A stretch of 20,463 bases of DNA from JBBQNR01 sp038330145. Lineage in GTDB: Bacteria > Actinomycetota > Thermoleophilia > Solirubrobacterales > JBBDJG01. Each line of letters opens with the position of its first letter. The stretch's first letter is position 1. The stretch is from positions 1-20,463 of the forward strand of contig JBBQNR010000051.1 in NCBI GenBank assembly GCA_038330145.1, given 5' to 3'. Shown piece after piece: positions 14,128-20,463 of the stretch. The position numbers and the translations under genes were made by a program. The notes under the pieces were generated by a model. It was not told the origin of the DNA and made no database searches. It worked only from the letters and a program-made list of their open reading frames with translations.

Positions 14128-14186
14128 TGGGCCTTCTCGGAACGTTCGCCAGTTCCCGGTGAAACGTTTTGACAAGGGCCATTAGG
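14124..14186. repeat. Palindromic repeat element, copy 2 (short form)
   Basis: This is a 63-base imperfect palindrome whose reverse complement matches the two arms of copy 1 (4573-4606 and 4662-4690) with only a few differences. The arms CTAGTGGGCCTTCTC... and CTAATGGCCCTTGTC... agree at about 20 of 28 positions, including AACGTT. The left-end TAG is the stop codon of the SurA-like gene. It has the opposite orientation to copy 1 and lacks the 55-base core. Confidence 0.8.
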
Positions 14187-14206
14187 TTCAAACGCCACCG
14201 GTCGCG

Positions 14207-14965
14207 GTGAGCGGCACAGAGGACCAAGCCGTGAGCGAAGCGCTGCTGGCGCTCGAGCAGGTCACCCGCCGCCTGCGCCGTGACTGTCCCTGGGACGCGG
14301 CACAGGACGAGCGCAGCATCGTCCCCCACACCGTCGAGGAGTCCTACGAGCTCGCCGAGGCGGCGCATTTGGGCGAGGACGACAAGCTGCTCGACGAGCT
14401 TGGCGACGTGCTGTTCCAGGTCTACTTCCTCTCGCTGCTGCTCGAGGAGCGCGGTCAGGGTGATCTCGGCGCGGTCGCGCGCAACGTGACCGAGAAGCTG
14501 GTCCGCCGCCATCCCCACGTGTTCGATGACAACGGCGACAGCGGGATGGCCGACCTGCCAACGGAGGCCGCAACCCCGGCCGAGGTGCGCGAGAACTGGG
14601 ACGTGATCAAGCAGCGCGAGGCACCGCTGGGGCATCCGCTCGCCGGCGTGCCGCAGACGCTGCCGGCGCTGATGTACGCGCGCAAGCTCCAGCGCAAGGC
14701 GGCGGGGGGAAGCGACCGCGTCGATCCTGCGGCCGTGCTGGACGAGATTCGCTCGCGGCTCGATGAGGCCGAGCGGGCGATCGGCGAGGAGGGCGCAGGC
14801 GCGCAGGCGCAGGAGGAGACTCGACATGGATCCCAACGGCTTTACGCCCAGATCGGCGACCTGCTGTTCGAGATCGTGGAGCTGTCGCGCTCGCTCCAGG
14901 TCGATCCCGAGCTTGCGCTCAAGCTCGCCAGCGAGCGCTTCCGGGGCTCTAAGGAAGCCTCGTGA
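14207..14965 (+). CDS. mazG: MazG nucleoside triphosphate pyrophosphohydrolase
   Basis: MazG hydrolyses NTPs and dNTPs to the monophosphates and pyrophosphate, clearing aberrant nucleotides. The first MazG domain carries CPWD (27-30), the metal-binding EESYE (44-48) and DELGD (63-67), and RRHPHVFDD. A second, degenerate module ends with the IGDLLFEIVEL segment. Length 252 residues, within the family range. GTG 14207 is the outer start. GTG 14231 has the better ribosome-binding site (AGAGG at 14218-14222, 8-base spacer) and may be the true one, costing only eight residues. The gene overlaps eno by 4 bases (GTGA), so the two are probably translationally coupled. Confidence 0.93.
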   Translation: MSGTEDQAVSEALLALEQVTRRLRRDCPWDAAQDERSIVPHTVEESYELAEAAHLGEDDKLLDELGDVLFQVYFLSLLLEERGQGDLGAVARNVTEKLVRRHPHVFDDNGDSGMADLPTEAATPAEVRENWDVIKQREAPLGHPLAGVPQTLPALMYARKLQRKAAGGSDRVDPAAVLDEIRSRLDEAERAIGEEGAGAQAQEETRHGSQRLYAQIGDLLFEIVELSRSLQVDPELALKLASERFRGSKEAS

Positions 14966-16248
14966 GCGCCATCGAGCGAGTGCATGCGCGCCAGATCCTG
15001 GACTCTCGCGGCAATCCGACCGTCGAGGTCGAGGTCTGGCTGAGCTCGGGCGCCCACGGGCGCGCCGCGGTGCCCTCGGGCGCCTCCACCGGCCGCTTCG
15101 AGGCGGTCGAGCTGCGCGACGGTGGCGATGCCTGGGGCGGCAAGGGCGTCGAGAAGGCGGTCGCGGCCGTCAACGGCGAGATCGCCAGGGCGATGGCCGG
15201 TCTCGATGCAAGCGACCAGCGTGCGCTCGACCGAGCACTGGTCGAGCTCGACGGCACGCCCAACAAGGCCCGCCTCGGCGCCAACGCGATCCTGGGAGTG
15301 TCACTGGCGGCCGCCAAGGCAGCGGCGGCCGAGGCCGGCTTGCCGCTCTACCGCCACCTCGGCGGCGAGGCTGCTCACGTGCTGCCCGTGCCGATGATGA
15401 ACGTGCTCAACGGCGGTGCCCACGCCGACAACCGGCTCGACTTCCAGGAGTTCATGGTCGTGCCGGTCGGCGCGTCGCGCTTCGAGGATGGACTGCGCAT
15501 GGGCGTCGAGGTGTTCCATTCGCTGAAGAAGGAGTTGAGCTCACGCGGGCTCGCGACGGCCGTCGGAGACGAGGGCGGGTTCGCGCCCGACCTGGGGTCG
15601 AACGAGGAGGCGCTCGAGCTGTTGGCGGCCGGCATCGAGAAGACCGGCTACGGGCTCGGCAGCGAGGTCGCGATCGCACTCGACCCGGCGACCACCGAGA
15701 TCCACGAGGAGGGCGTCTACAAGCTCGAGCACGAGGGCAAGACGCTCGACTCCGCGCAGATGGCGGACTACTGGCGTGTGTTGTGCGAGCGCTATCCGAT
15801 CGTCTCGATAGAGGACGGCATGGCGGAGGAGGACTGGGACGGCTGGAAGCTGCTGACCGAGCGGGTCGGTGACAACGTGCAGCTGGTGGGGGACGACCTC
15901 TTCGTCACCAACACCGAGCGGCTGAAGCGCGGCATCGAGTTGGGCGTGGCGAATGCGATCCTGATCAAGGTGAACCAGATCGGGACGCTGACCGAGACGC
16001 TCGAAGCGGTGGGCATGGCGCGCGAGGCCGGCTATGCGGCCGTGATGTCGCACCGTTCGGGCGAGACCGAGGACGTGACGATCGCCGACCTCGCCGTCGC
16101 GACCGGCTGCGGCCAGATCAAGACCGGTGCGCCGTCGCGCTCCGATCGAGTCGCCAAGTACAACCAGCTGCTCCGAATCGAGGAGGAGCTGGGCGACGAC
16201 GCCGAGTATCCCGGCCGGGCAGCGTTCCCGCGCAGCCGCCGCGGCTGA
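14962..16248 (+). CDS. eno: Enolase
   Basis: Enolase converts 2-phosphoglycerate to phosphoenolpyruvate in glycolysis. At 428 residues it is full length. Signatures in order: SGASTGRFEAVELRDG (loop containing the catalytic-site serine), ANAILGVSLAAAKAAA, GGAHADNRLDFQEFM, GDEGGFAPDL, the magnesium-ligand segments SIEDGMAEEDWDGW and VGDDLFVTN, LIKVNQIGTLTET with the catalytic lysine, and SHRSGETED followed by IKTGAPSRSDRVAKYNQLLRI. GTG 14962 is preceded by AAGGA (14951-14955) with 6 bases between. It overlaps mazG by 4 bases. A hairpin fills the gap to the ftsB-like gene. Confidence 0.97.
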   Translation: MSAIERVHARQILDSRGNPTVEVEVWLSSGAHGRAAVPSGASTGRFEAVELRDGGDAWGGKGVEKAVAAVNGEIARAMAGLDASDQRALDRALVELDGTPNKARLGANAILGVSLAAAKAAAAEAGLPLYRHLGGEAAHVLPVPMMNVLNGGAHADNRLDFQEFMVVPVGASRFEDGLRMGVEVFHSLKKELSSRGLATAVGDEGGFAPDLGSNEEALELLAAGIEKTGYGLGSEVAIALDPATTEIHEEGVYKLEHEGKTLDSAQMADYWRVLCERYPIVSIEDGMAEEDWDGWKLLTERVGDNVQLVGDDLFVTNTERLKRGIELGVANAILIKVNQIGTLTETLEAVGMAREAGYAAVMSHRSGETEDVTIADLAVATGCGQIKTGAPSRSDRVAKYNQLLRIEEELGDDAEYPGRAAFPRSRRG

Positions 16249-16279
16249 GATCCCTGAGACTTCCGACCGGAAGGGGATC
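16249..16279 (+). promoter_or_regulatory. Hairpin covering the ribosome-binding site of the ftsB-like gene
   Basis: GATCCC (16249-16254) pairs with GGGATC (16274-16279) and CTTCC (16260-16264) with GGAAG (16269-16273), with TGAGA bulged on the 5' side and loop GACC. It begins directly after the eno stop, and its 3' side is the Shine-Dalgarno sequence GGAAGGGG. It could limit division-gene translation or terminate part of the eno transcripts. Confidence 0.45.
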
Positions 16280-16287
16280 ATGAGCGC

Positions 16288-16674
16288 GTGGCGAAGGAAC
16301 GCGCGGTGGCCGCAAGCGCAGCAAGGAGCACAGCGGTACGGAGGCCTGCTCGCAGGCGCTCAGGCGGGAGACCCGCCTCGGCACGCCGCGGCGGCATCCG
16401 CTGGGACCGCGTGGCGCGCATCATGCTGCTGCTCGTGCTCGCCGCGGTGCTGATCTCCTTCATCGGTCGCGCGACGGCCTACCTGCGGGCCAGAGACGTG
16501 GCAAAGCAGACCACCGGCGAGCTTCAGACGCTGCAGCGCGAGAACAAGCGGCTGCGCGCGGGGGCCAAGCAGCTCAACAGCCTCGACACGGTCGAGCTGG
16601 AGGCGCGCCGTGCCGGCATGGCACGTCCCGGCGAGCGCGTCTATGTGATCAAGGGACTTCCCAAGGACCCCTGA
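16288..16674 (+). CDS. FtsB/DivIC-family septum formation initiator
   Basis: A bitopic membrane division protein of 128 residues. The N-terminal 40 residues are basic and cytoplasmic, one transmembrane helix (IMLLLVLAAVLISFIG) lies at about 45-60, then a coiled coil (TTGELQTLQRENKRLRAGAKQL) at about 75-97, and a C-terminal segment ending GMARPGERVYVIKG that is typical of the family. It forms part of the FtsL/FtsB/FtsQ-type divisome complex. The start GTG 16288 is the only one in frame. An ATG at 16280 is better spaced from the Shine-Dalgarno sequence but opens a different frame of only 57 codons. Its 3' end overlaps the end of the opposite-strand sigma factor gene by 26 bases. Confidence 0.85.
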   Translation: MAKERAVAASAARSTAVRRPARRRSGGRPASARRGGIRWDRVARIMLLLVLAAVLISFIGRATAYLRARDVAKQTTGELQTLQRENKRLRAGAKQLNSLDTVELEARRAGMARPGERVYVIKGLPKDP

Positions 16675-17434
16675 GCCGGGGTCCAGGACCCTGGGCGACC
16701 GTCTGGAGGCGCGCCAGCGCTCTGCGCAGCAGCCGCGAGACGTGCATCTGTGAGATGCCAAGCAGCTCGCCGATCTCGAACTGCGTCAGGTCTTCGGCGA
16801 AGCGCAGGTGCAGGATCAGCCGCTCGCGCACCGGAAGCGCGTTGAGCACCGGCTGGATGGCCGCCTCGTACTCGACCAGCTCGTAGCCCTCGTCGTCGGC
16901 GCCCAGCCGGTCCACGACGGGGCTCTCGTCCCCGTCCTCCCCGTTGCGGCCGACCGCGTCCAGCGACAGCGCCTCCAGCGCATTGGCGGCCTCCAGCGCC
17001 TCGACGACGTCGGTCACGGTCTCCCCCGTTGCCTCGGCGACCTCTCTTGCTGTCGGGGAGCGCCCGAGTCGAGCCCGCAGCTGGTCGCCGGCGCGATCGA
17101 CCTTGATCACCCTTGCCCGCACGCGCTGAGGCACTCGCAGCGCCCAGCTGCTCTCACGGAAATGCCGCTTCAACTCTCCCAGGATCGTCGGAACGGCATA
17201 TGCCGAGAACGGCATGCCACGGTCGGGGTCGAAACGGTCGACCGCCTTCACCAGGCCAACGCCGGAGACCTGGAGCAGGTCGTCCAGAGGCTCCCGGCCG
17301 TACCAGTAACGGCGAGCAAGCCTGTGGGCAAGCGGCAGATAGCGCTCCACGAGCTGCTCGCGAGCATCCCCGTCACCCGAGCGGCTGCGGTTGAATAGAC
17401 CCTCATCGCCGAGCGGCGACGCAGGTGTATGCAA
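16649..17434 (-). CDS. RNA polymerase sigma factor, SigB/SigF/SigG subfamily
   Basis: A group 3 sigma-70 factor of 261 residues. Region 2 spans about 27-105: the core-binding segment DDLLQVSGVGLVKAVDRFDP and the -10 recognition segment SAYAVPTILGELKRHFRE are characteristic of this subfamily. Region 3 lies at about 120-160 (GRSPTAREVAEATGE). Region 4 lies at about 200-245, with the helix-turn-helix LTQFEIGELLGISQMHVSRLLRRAL. The subfamily usually serves stress or sporulation responses and is held by an anti-sigma factor, but no anti-sigma gene is adjacent. The start TTG 17434 has AGGGGGG 4 bases upstream. The target promoters and signal are unknown. It converges with the ftsB-like gene with a 26-base overlap. 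Confidence 0.93.
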   Translation of the reverse strand: MHTPASPLGDEGLFNRSRSGDGDAREQLVERYLPLAHRLARRYWYGREPLDDLLQVSGVGLVKAVDRFDPDRGMPFSAYAVPTILGELKRHFRESSWALRVPQRVRARVIKVDRAGDQLRARLGRSPTAREVAEATGETVTDVVEALEAANALEALSLDAVGRNGEDGDESPVVDRLGADDEGYELVEYEAAIQPVLNALPVRERLILHLRFAEDLTQFEIGELLGISQMHVSRLLRRALARLQTVAQGPGPRLRGPWEVP

Positions 17435-17563
17435 CGTTCCCCCCTACGGCCAGCGGCCGTCCCCGATCAACTAACCGACCGGATCGTACCGCCACAGCCA
17501 GGGGCTTGTCACCTACGACTTCCTGGCCCCCCACCGCCCCGGCTCGTGCCCAGCGGCGTTTGC

Positions 17564-17569
17564 TAGCTT
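17564..17569 (+). promoter_or_regulatory. -10 box of a probable leaderless promoter
   Basis: TAGCTT fits TANNNT and is followed by 7 bases and then the ATG at 17577, with no Shine-Dalgarno sequence. I see no other clear signal in the 142-base gap between the divergent sigma factor gene and this one. Confidence 0.35.
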
Positions 17570-17576
17570 CGAGCGC

Positions 17577-17918
17577 ATGAGCTACCCGATCGAAAACGCG
17601 GTCTTTCAATGGGAGGAGGGGTACCGGTCGATCCAGGACGCCCGATCGAACCCCGCCGCCTACCGCGCGCTGGGCAGGGCCGTGGTGGCGGTCGAGGACC
17701 AGCTCAGGAGGCGCCTCGGGTCCAGGTTCTCGATCGCGGAGCTGGCATCGGTCTACGGCGAGAGCGGTGACTGGGCTCTCGACCTGCCGACCGGCAGGTT
17801 CCAGGGCGAGGACGAGCCGATGCTCGACATTGCGTCGGCCATCGACGCGGCCTTCTACCTCTACATGCGCGAGGCGGTCGACTTCGCGGGCGGCTCGATG
17901 CGCCCAGCCCGTCGCTGA
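17577..17918 (+). CDS. Hypothetical protein, 113 residues
   Basis: I do not recognise this family. It is a soluble, mostly helical-looking protein rich in Ala, Arg and acidic residues, without membrane segment, signal peptide or cysteine. The central segment SRFSIAELASVYGESGDWALD (about 50-70) and a C-terminal helix ending YLYMREAVDF look structured. The start ATG 17577 is supported by a -10 box 7 bases upstream (leaderless). Its stop TGA abuts the stop of the next, opposite gene, together forming TGATCA with no gap. Codon use is normal for the window, so it is probably a real gene. Confidence 0.7.
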   Translation: MSYPIENAVFQWEEGYRSIQDARSNPAAYRALGRAVVAVEDQLRRRLGSRFSIAELASVYGESGDWALDLPTGRFQGEDEPMLDIASAIDAAFYLYMREAVDFAGGSMRPARR

Positions 17919-18473
17919 TCAGTCTTCGCGGTCGGTTCCGGCGCGGCGGATCGTTATCGAGTCCGCGTCCACGACGATGGTCACCTCGCGGTGACCTGCC
18001 CAGTGCTCGGAGTAGACGGGGTTGTCGGCCACGGCTGGGTCGAGCCAGAGGCCGTATCCCTCGTCACCGTGGTCGAAGGTGCCTTCGAACGAGCTCGGCG
18101 ACCGCGTGCGGCGGCGGCCGCCGCGACGACCGCGCCGGCGACGTCTGGTCGACGGCCGGGCTTCGTCACGCCCGTCCTCGTCCTCGTCTTCACCGGCCTC
18201 GACCTCGTCCTCATCCTCGTCCTCGTCCGGCGCAGCCTCGACCACGGGCCGTTCGCGCGGCTCCGACGAGCGGCGACTCTCGAGCGGGGTCTCGCCGACG
18301 ACGACGGGGTCGGGCACGGCATCCTGATCGGCGTCGAGCCTGTGGTCTCGCTTGAACTGCTCCAGCTGCTCGACCGAGATATCGAGCTTGTGGGCAATCC
18401 AGGCGTCGGTACGGCCCTGCCGGACCCACAACCGGATCTGGTTGAGCTGCGAGCGCAGGGATGGGCGGCGCAA
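17919..18473 (-). CDS. Helix-turn-helix protein with acidic and arginine-rich linkers, function unknown
   Basis: 184 residues in four parts. Residues 9-43 look like a helix-turn-helix (QIRLWVRQGRTDAWIAHKLD, then ISVEQLEQFKRDHRL). Residues 81-104 are almost purely acidic (PDEDEDEDE, GEDEDEDG). Residues 110-124 are arginine/glycine-rich (RRRRRGRRGGRRRTR). Residues 127-178 form a compact C-terminal segment ending EVTIVVDADSITIRR, probably a small beta domain. The charge blocks suggest a disordered linker that could bind nucleic acid or phase-separate; this is inference. The start TTG 18473 has no clear Shine-Dalgarno sequence, and the frame stays open about 18 codons further upstream without a better start. 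It could be a regulator or RNA-binding protein; no family assignment is possible from sequence alone. Confidence 0.65.
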   Translation of the reverse strand: MRRPSLRSQLNQIRLWVRQGRTDAWIAHKLDISVEQLEQFKRDHRLDADQDAVPDPVVVGETPLESRRSSEPRERPVVEAAPDEDEDEDEVEAGEDEDEDGRDEARPSTRRRRRGRRGGRRRTRSPSSFEGTFDHGDEGYGLWLDPAVADNPVYSEHWAGHREVTIVVDADSITIRRAGTDRED

Positions 18474-18686
18474 CGGCGTAATCAGTTGATCCAGAGAAGA
18501 AGGAATTCGAGTTTCAAGCGGGTAAACCTAGCCCGCGTAACCGATTCTAGCTTCCAGGCCGGCGTGGGGCCCTTCTCCCCGGTGGGCCGATCGGATGAGA
18601 GTGCTGGGACATCCGTTGCTGGTCTGGCCTATTGAATTGGTTTGCTCTAGTGTGATGTGATCGTCCGGTTCCCATCTGCCGGCCCA

Positions 18687-18701
18687 GGAATTGCACGGAG
18701 G
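18687..18701 (+). promoter_or_regulatory. Two GGA motifs at the csrA ribosome-binding site
   Basis: GGA at 18687-18689 and at 18697-18699 are 10 bases apart. The second, CACGGAGG, contains the Shine-Dalgarno sequence GGAGG (18697-18701, 8 bases before the ATG) and fits the CsrA target pattern CANGGA. More GGA motifs lie further upstream (18593, 18607). CsrA binding here would block its own translation. Confidence 0.4.
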
Positions 18702-18709
18702 CGCTTCAT

Positions 18710-18943
18710 ATGCTCGTCCTGACAAGAAAATCCAACCAGAGCATCATGATCGGTGACGACATTGAGGTCTCCGTGCTCTCGATCATGGGTGAAAAGGTTC
18801 GGATCGGAATTCAGGCTCCGCGCACGATTCCCGTCTTCCGCAAAGAGGTCTATCTGGAGATCCAGCAGGAGAAGGCGGCGGGCGCCGGCCGCGGGGAAGT
18901 GGACGAGGCGCTCAACGAGCTTCAGAGCAAGCCCGAGAAGTAG
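18710..18943 (+). CDS. csrA: Carbon storage regulator CsrA (RsmA family)
   Basis: CsrA is a small dimeric RNA-binding protein that blocks or stabilises mRNAs by binding GGA loops near ribosome-binding sites. The 77 residues include all core features: MLVLTRK with Leu4 and Arg6, IGDDIEVSVL, VRIGIQAP, and PVFRKEVYLEI with Arg44, the key RNA-contact residue. The C-terminal 20 residues after the core are polar and acidic. The start ATG has a strong Shine-Dalgarno sequence (GGAGG, 8-base spacer). In many bacteria csrA lies with flagellar genes and fliW; none is seen here. A hairpin follows the stop. Confidence 0.96.
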   Translation: MLVLTRKSNQSIMIGDDIEVSVLSIMGEKVRIGIQAPRTIPVFRKEVYLEIQQEKAAGAGRGEVDEALNELQSKPEK

Positions 18944-18947
18944 CCGC

Positions 18948-18977
18948 GGCTGACGGCGGCGCGAACGCCCGTCAGCC
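18948..18977. terminator. Bidirectional terminator-like hairpin after csrA
   Basis: GGCTGACGG (18948-18956) and CCGTCAGCC (18969-18977) form a perfect nine-pair stem with a twelve-base loop. It overlaps the last codons and stop of the opposite small membrane protein gene. No T-run follows on either strand. Confidence 0.55.
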
Positions 18978-19211
18978 CATCAACCAGGCAAGCGTCTCGA
19001 ACATCGCGACGGTCACGATCACGACGGTCGCCAGGATCATGAAGAGCAGCAGGAAGAACCTCGCCTTCTGGTTCTGCTCTATGCGGGCCCGTCGCCTTTG
19101 ACGCGTGCGCTCGACCGCTTCGCGCCTCAGCTCGCGCCTGCGTGCCTTCTCCTCGGCCGCCTGCTGCTCGAAGGAGCGCTCAAGCTGAGCCATGCTCTGC
19201 CGCATTCGCAT
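18972..19211 (-). CDS. Small coiled-coil protein with C-terminal membrane anchor
   Basis: I do not recognise the family. From ATG 19211 the protein has 79 residues: a long charged helix rich in Gln, Glu and Arg (likely coiled coil, about 1-50) ending in a basic patch (RTRQRRRARIEQNQKAR), then a single hydrophobic segment FFLLLFMILATVVIVTVAMF near the C-terminus. It would be tail-anchored with the coil in the cytoplasm. A longer frame starts at TTG 19268 and adds 19 residues, but that TTG lies in the T-run of the probable selB terminator, so I prefer the ATG; GAGG lies 11 bases before it. It follows selB on the same strand. Confidence 0.6.
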   Translation of the reverse strand: MRMRQSMAQLERSFEQQAAEEKARRRELRREAVERTRQRRRARIEQNQKARFFLLLFMILATVVIVTVAMFETLAWLMG

Positions 19212-19265
19212 CTGCTGCTCGGACCTCGACTTCCCAGTGGCTGCGATCCCACCCGATGTGGGGGC

Positions 19266-19295
19266 CAAAAACTACCGCACGGGCCCGGCGCCCGC
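19266..19295 (-). terminator. Possible selB terminator
   Basis: On the minus strand GCGGGC (19295-19290) pairs with GCCCGT (19284-19279), six pairs with one wobble. GCGGTAG and then five T (19271-19267) follow. It starts 14 bases after the selB stop. Confidence 0.35.
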
Positions 19296-19308
19296 AGGCC
19301 GGTGTCTC

Positions 19309-20463
19309 CTATGGACGCTCACGCAGGAAGTGCCTGTCACCCTCGCGCCGGGTGAGCCGACCGGAGTCGAAGTGCTCGAGCAGGGCCTGTGAGTAGCGGC
19401 GGCTGGTGGCGAGCCGATCGCGCAACGAGGCGATGGTCACGAAGCCCGCACGGTCGCAGATCTCGACCACCGTCCTGGCGGCGGCGGCAAGCGCCAGCGG
19501 GTGATAGTAGAGACCGGGCCTGACCTGCACCAGGCGGTCCTCCAGCGCCAGAGACGAGAGCAGCTTGCGGGCCTCCTCAGCCGCCACGTCGATCTCGGCT
19601 GCGAGTGCCTCGACGCCGCGTGGCTCGAGGAAGTCGACCTCCAGGGCCGCCAGTAGACGGTCCGCGCGGGGGTCGTCGCGAACGGCGCTCGCCGCCAGGA
19701 AGCCCGGCCCACGGACCACCGCCTCTCCCGACTCCCGGAGTCCATCCAGCAGGGCCGAGGCAGCCGGCTCGGAGAGCTCCGCATGGTCGGCCAGGGCGCC
19801 GCGGCTGGCGGGGCGATCCGTGCCCAGCTGCTCGAGCGCGCCGATCAGCCGCTCTCGCGAGCTCGCGAGCTGTTGACGGTCGAAGTAGCGCGGTCGCTGC
19901 TCGCCGATGCGCACCGCTCGGCCGGAGGCGCGCAGCTGCTCCAGCAGCGCGGGCTCCCCGTCCTGGTCTCCCAGGCCCGACGGCGTCTGGGCGAGCCGAG
20001 CCTCGAGCTGGGAAAGCGCGTCGCCGCTCTCGAGCAAGCGCAGGTGCGCCACTCGATCCGGCCCGGCGCCGTGTCTGCGCGGAGCCGGGTCGATCACGCA
20101 GCCGCCTCCGATCGTGTCGGGCGGCGCGACCTGGCGCAGGACGACCCGATCGCCGCGTGCCGGAACGATCGGCCGCTCGAGCCTGAGCTGAGCATATGCC
20201 CGGGTGCCGGGCTCGATCGAGTCGCCCTCGAGTGGCGCCACCCGTGCCGGAGTGTCCCGGGTCCCGTGATGCAGGTGCACGGGCGCTCCCCGCCTCAACG
20301 CCTTCGCGTCGGCATGCAGCTCGAGCGCCACGTCGACGCGATAGGTCGGCTTCACTATTGCGCCCACTTCGGTAACGACGTTTCCGCGCTCGACCTGCGT
20401 GCGATCGATGCCCGCAAGGTTCAGCGCCACACGCTGCCCGGGCCCAGCCATCTGTCGCGGCTC
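19309..20463 (-). CDS. selB: Selenocysteine-specific elongation factor SelB, 3' part (cut by window edge)
   Basis: SelB delivers Sec-tRNA(Sec) to UGA codons marked by a SECIS hairpin. The visible 384 residues start in the EF-Tu-like beta-barrel domain II (GQRVALNLAGIDR, RGNVV). Domain III follows (DVALELHADA, PVHLHHGTRDTPARV, RAYAQLRLERPIVPARGDRVVLR, then TIGGGCVIDP, typical of SelB). The C-terminal half is the series of winged-helix domains that bind SECIS RNA; the last reads VEICDRAGFVTIASLRDRL and SRRYSQALLEHFDSGRLTRREGDRHFL. The frame is open to the window edge, so the N-terminal GTPase domain lies outside. An ATG at 20451 is internal and not the start. The stop TAG is at 19309-19311. selA, selD and tRNA-Sec are expected nearby or elsewhere. 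Confidence 0.93.
   Translation of the reverse strand, partial: EPRQMAGPGQRVALNLAGIDRTQVERGNVVTEVGAIVKPTYRVDVALELHADAKALRRGAPVHLHHGTRDTPARVAPLEGDSIEPGTRAYAQLRLERPIVPARGDRVVLRQVAPPDTIGGGCVIDPAPRRHGAGPDRVAHLRLLESGDALSQLEARLAQTPSGLGDQDGEPALLEQLRASGRAVRIGEQRPRYFDRQQLASSRERLIGALEQLGTDRPASRGALADHAELSEPAASALLDGLRESGEAVVRGPGFLAASAVRDDPRADRLLAALEVDFLEPRGVEALAAEIDVAAEEARKLLSSLALEDRLVQVRPGLYYHPLALAAAARTVVEICDRAGFVTIASLRDRLATSRRYSQALLEHFDSGRLTRREGDRHFLRERP

Noticed and set aside
16280..16453. Separate 57-codon gene from ATG 16280
   Set aside because: It is fully inside the ftsB-like gene in another frame and shows no protein-like pattern. It is treated only as a possible decoy start.

Overview
The window is GC-rich actinobacterial chromosome, most likely from the class Thermoleophilia (Solirubrobacterales-like). 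I base this on the arginine/alanine/glutamate-rich proteins, the actinobacterial gene order mfd – SurA-like gene – mazG – eno – ftsB-like, the two-domain Ctc/TL5 form of ribosomal protein L25, and several start codons that sit 7-9 nt behind a TANNNT -10 box with no Shine-Dalgarno sequence (leaderless genes). The assignment is by impression of protein style and gene order. I could not run a database search.

Layout. Bases 1-198 hold a candidate structured RNA with near-perfect two-fold symmetry, a terminator-like hairpin, and a leader that can hide the Shine-Dalgarno sequence of the next gene. An FAD-dependent oxidoreductase (199-1557, no ordinary start codon) converges with an ABC1/UbiB-family kinase-like gene (1726-3153, minus). 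Divergent from the kinase gene are rplY (3242-3955) and pth (3974-4576, apparent CTG start). From 4.6 to 9.2 kb there is an accessory block. It contains a membrane GGDEF/HD-GYP protein (minus), an FTR1/EfeU iron permease, an EfeO-type cupredoxin gene broken by an internal deletion and frameshift, a GloA-like VOC protein, a short-chain dehydrogenase and a small membrane protein (minus). The conserved core follows: mfd, a SurA/PpiC-type foldase, mazG, eno (4-bp overlap with mazG) and an FtsB/DivIC-like division protein. Then come a SigB/SigF-type sigma factor (minus), two proteins of unknown function that meet tail to tail, csrA, a small coiled-coil membrane protein (minus) and the 3' part of selB (minus), which runs off the right edge.

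How the genes work together. rplY-pth and mfd-surA-mazG-eno-ftsB are housekeeping operons for translation, transcription-coupled repair, envelope folding, nucleotide clean-up, glycolysis and division. The efeU-cupredoxin pair is the remnant of an EfeUO-type iron uptake operon behind a TTAGG-rich control region. CsrA has two GGA sites in its own leader, one inside the Shine-Dalgarno sequence, which suggests autoregulation. SelB implies that the organism makes selenoproteins, but none is visible here.

The most unusual signals are two. First, a palindromic repeat family is present twice in opposite orientation (4573-4690 and 14124-14186), and its terminal CTAG supplies the stop codon of all three genes that run into an element end. 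Second, the leader RNA at 1-198 has a 17 x 17 internal loop carrying the same ten-base core on both strands.
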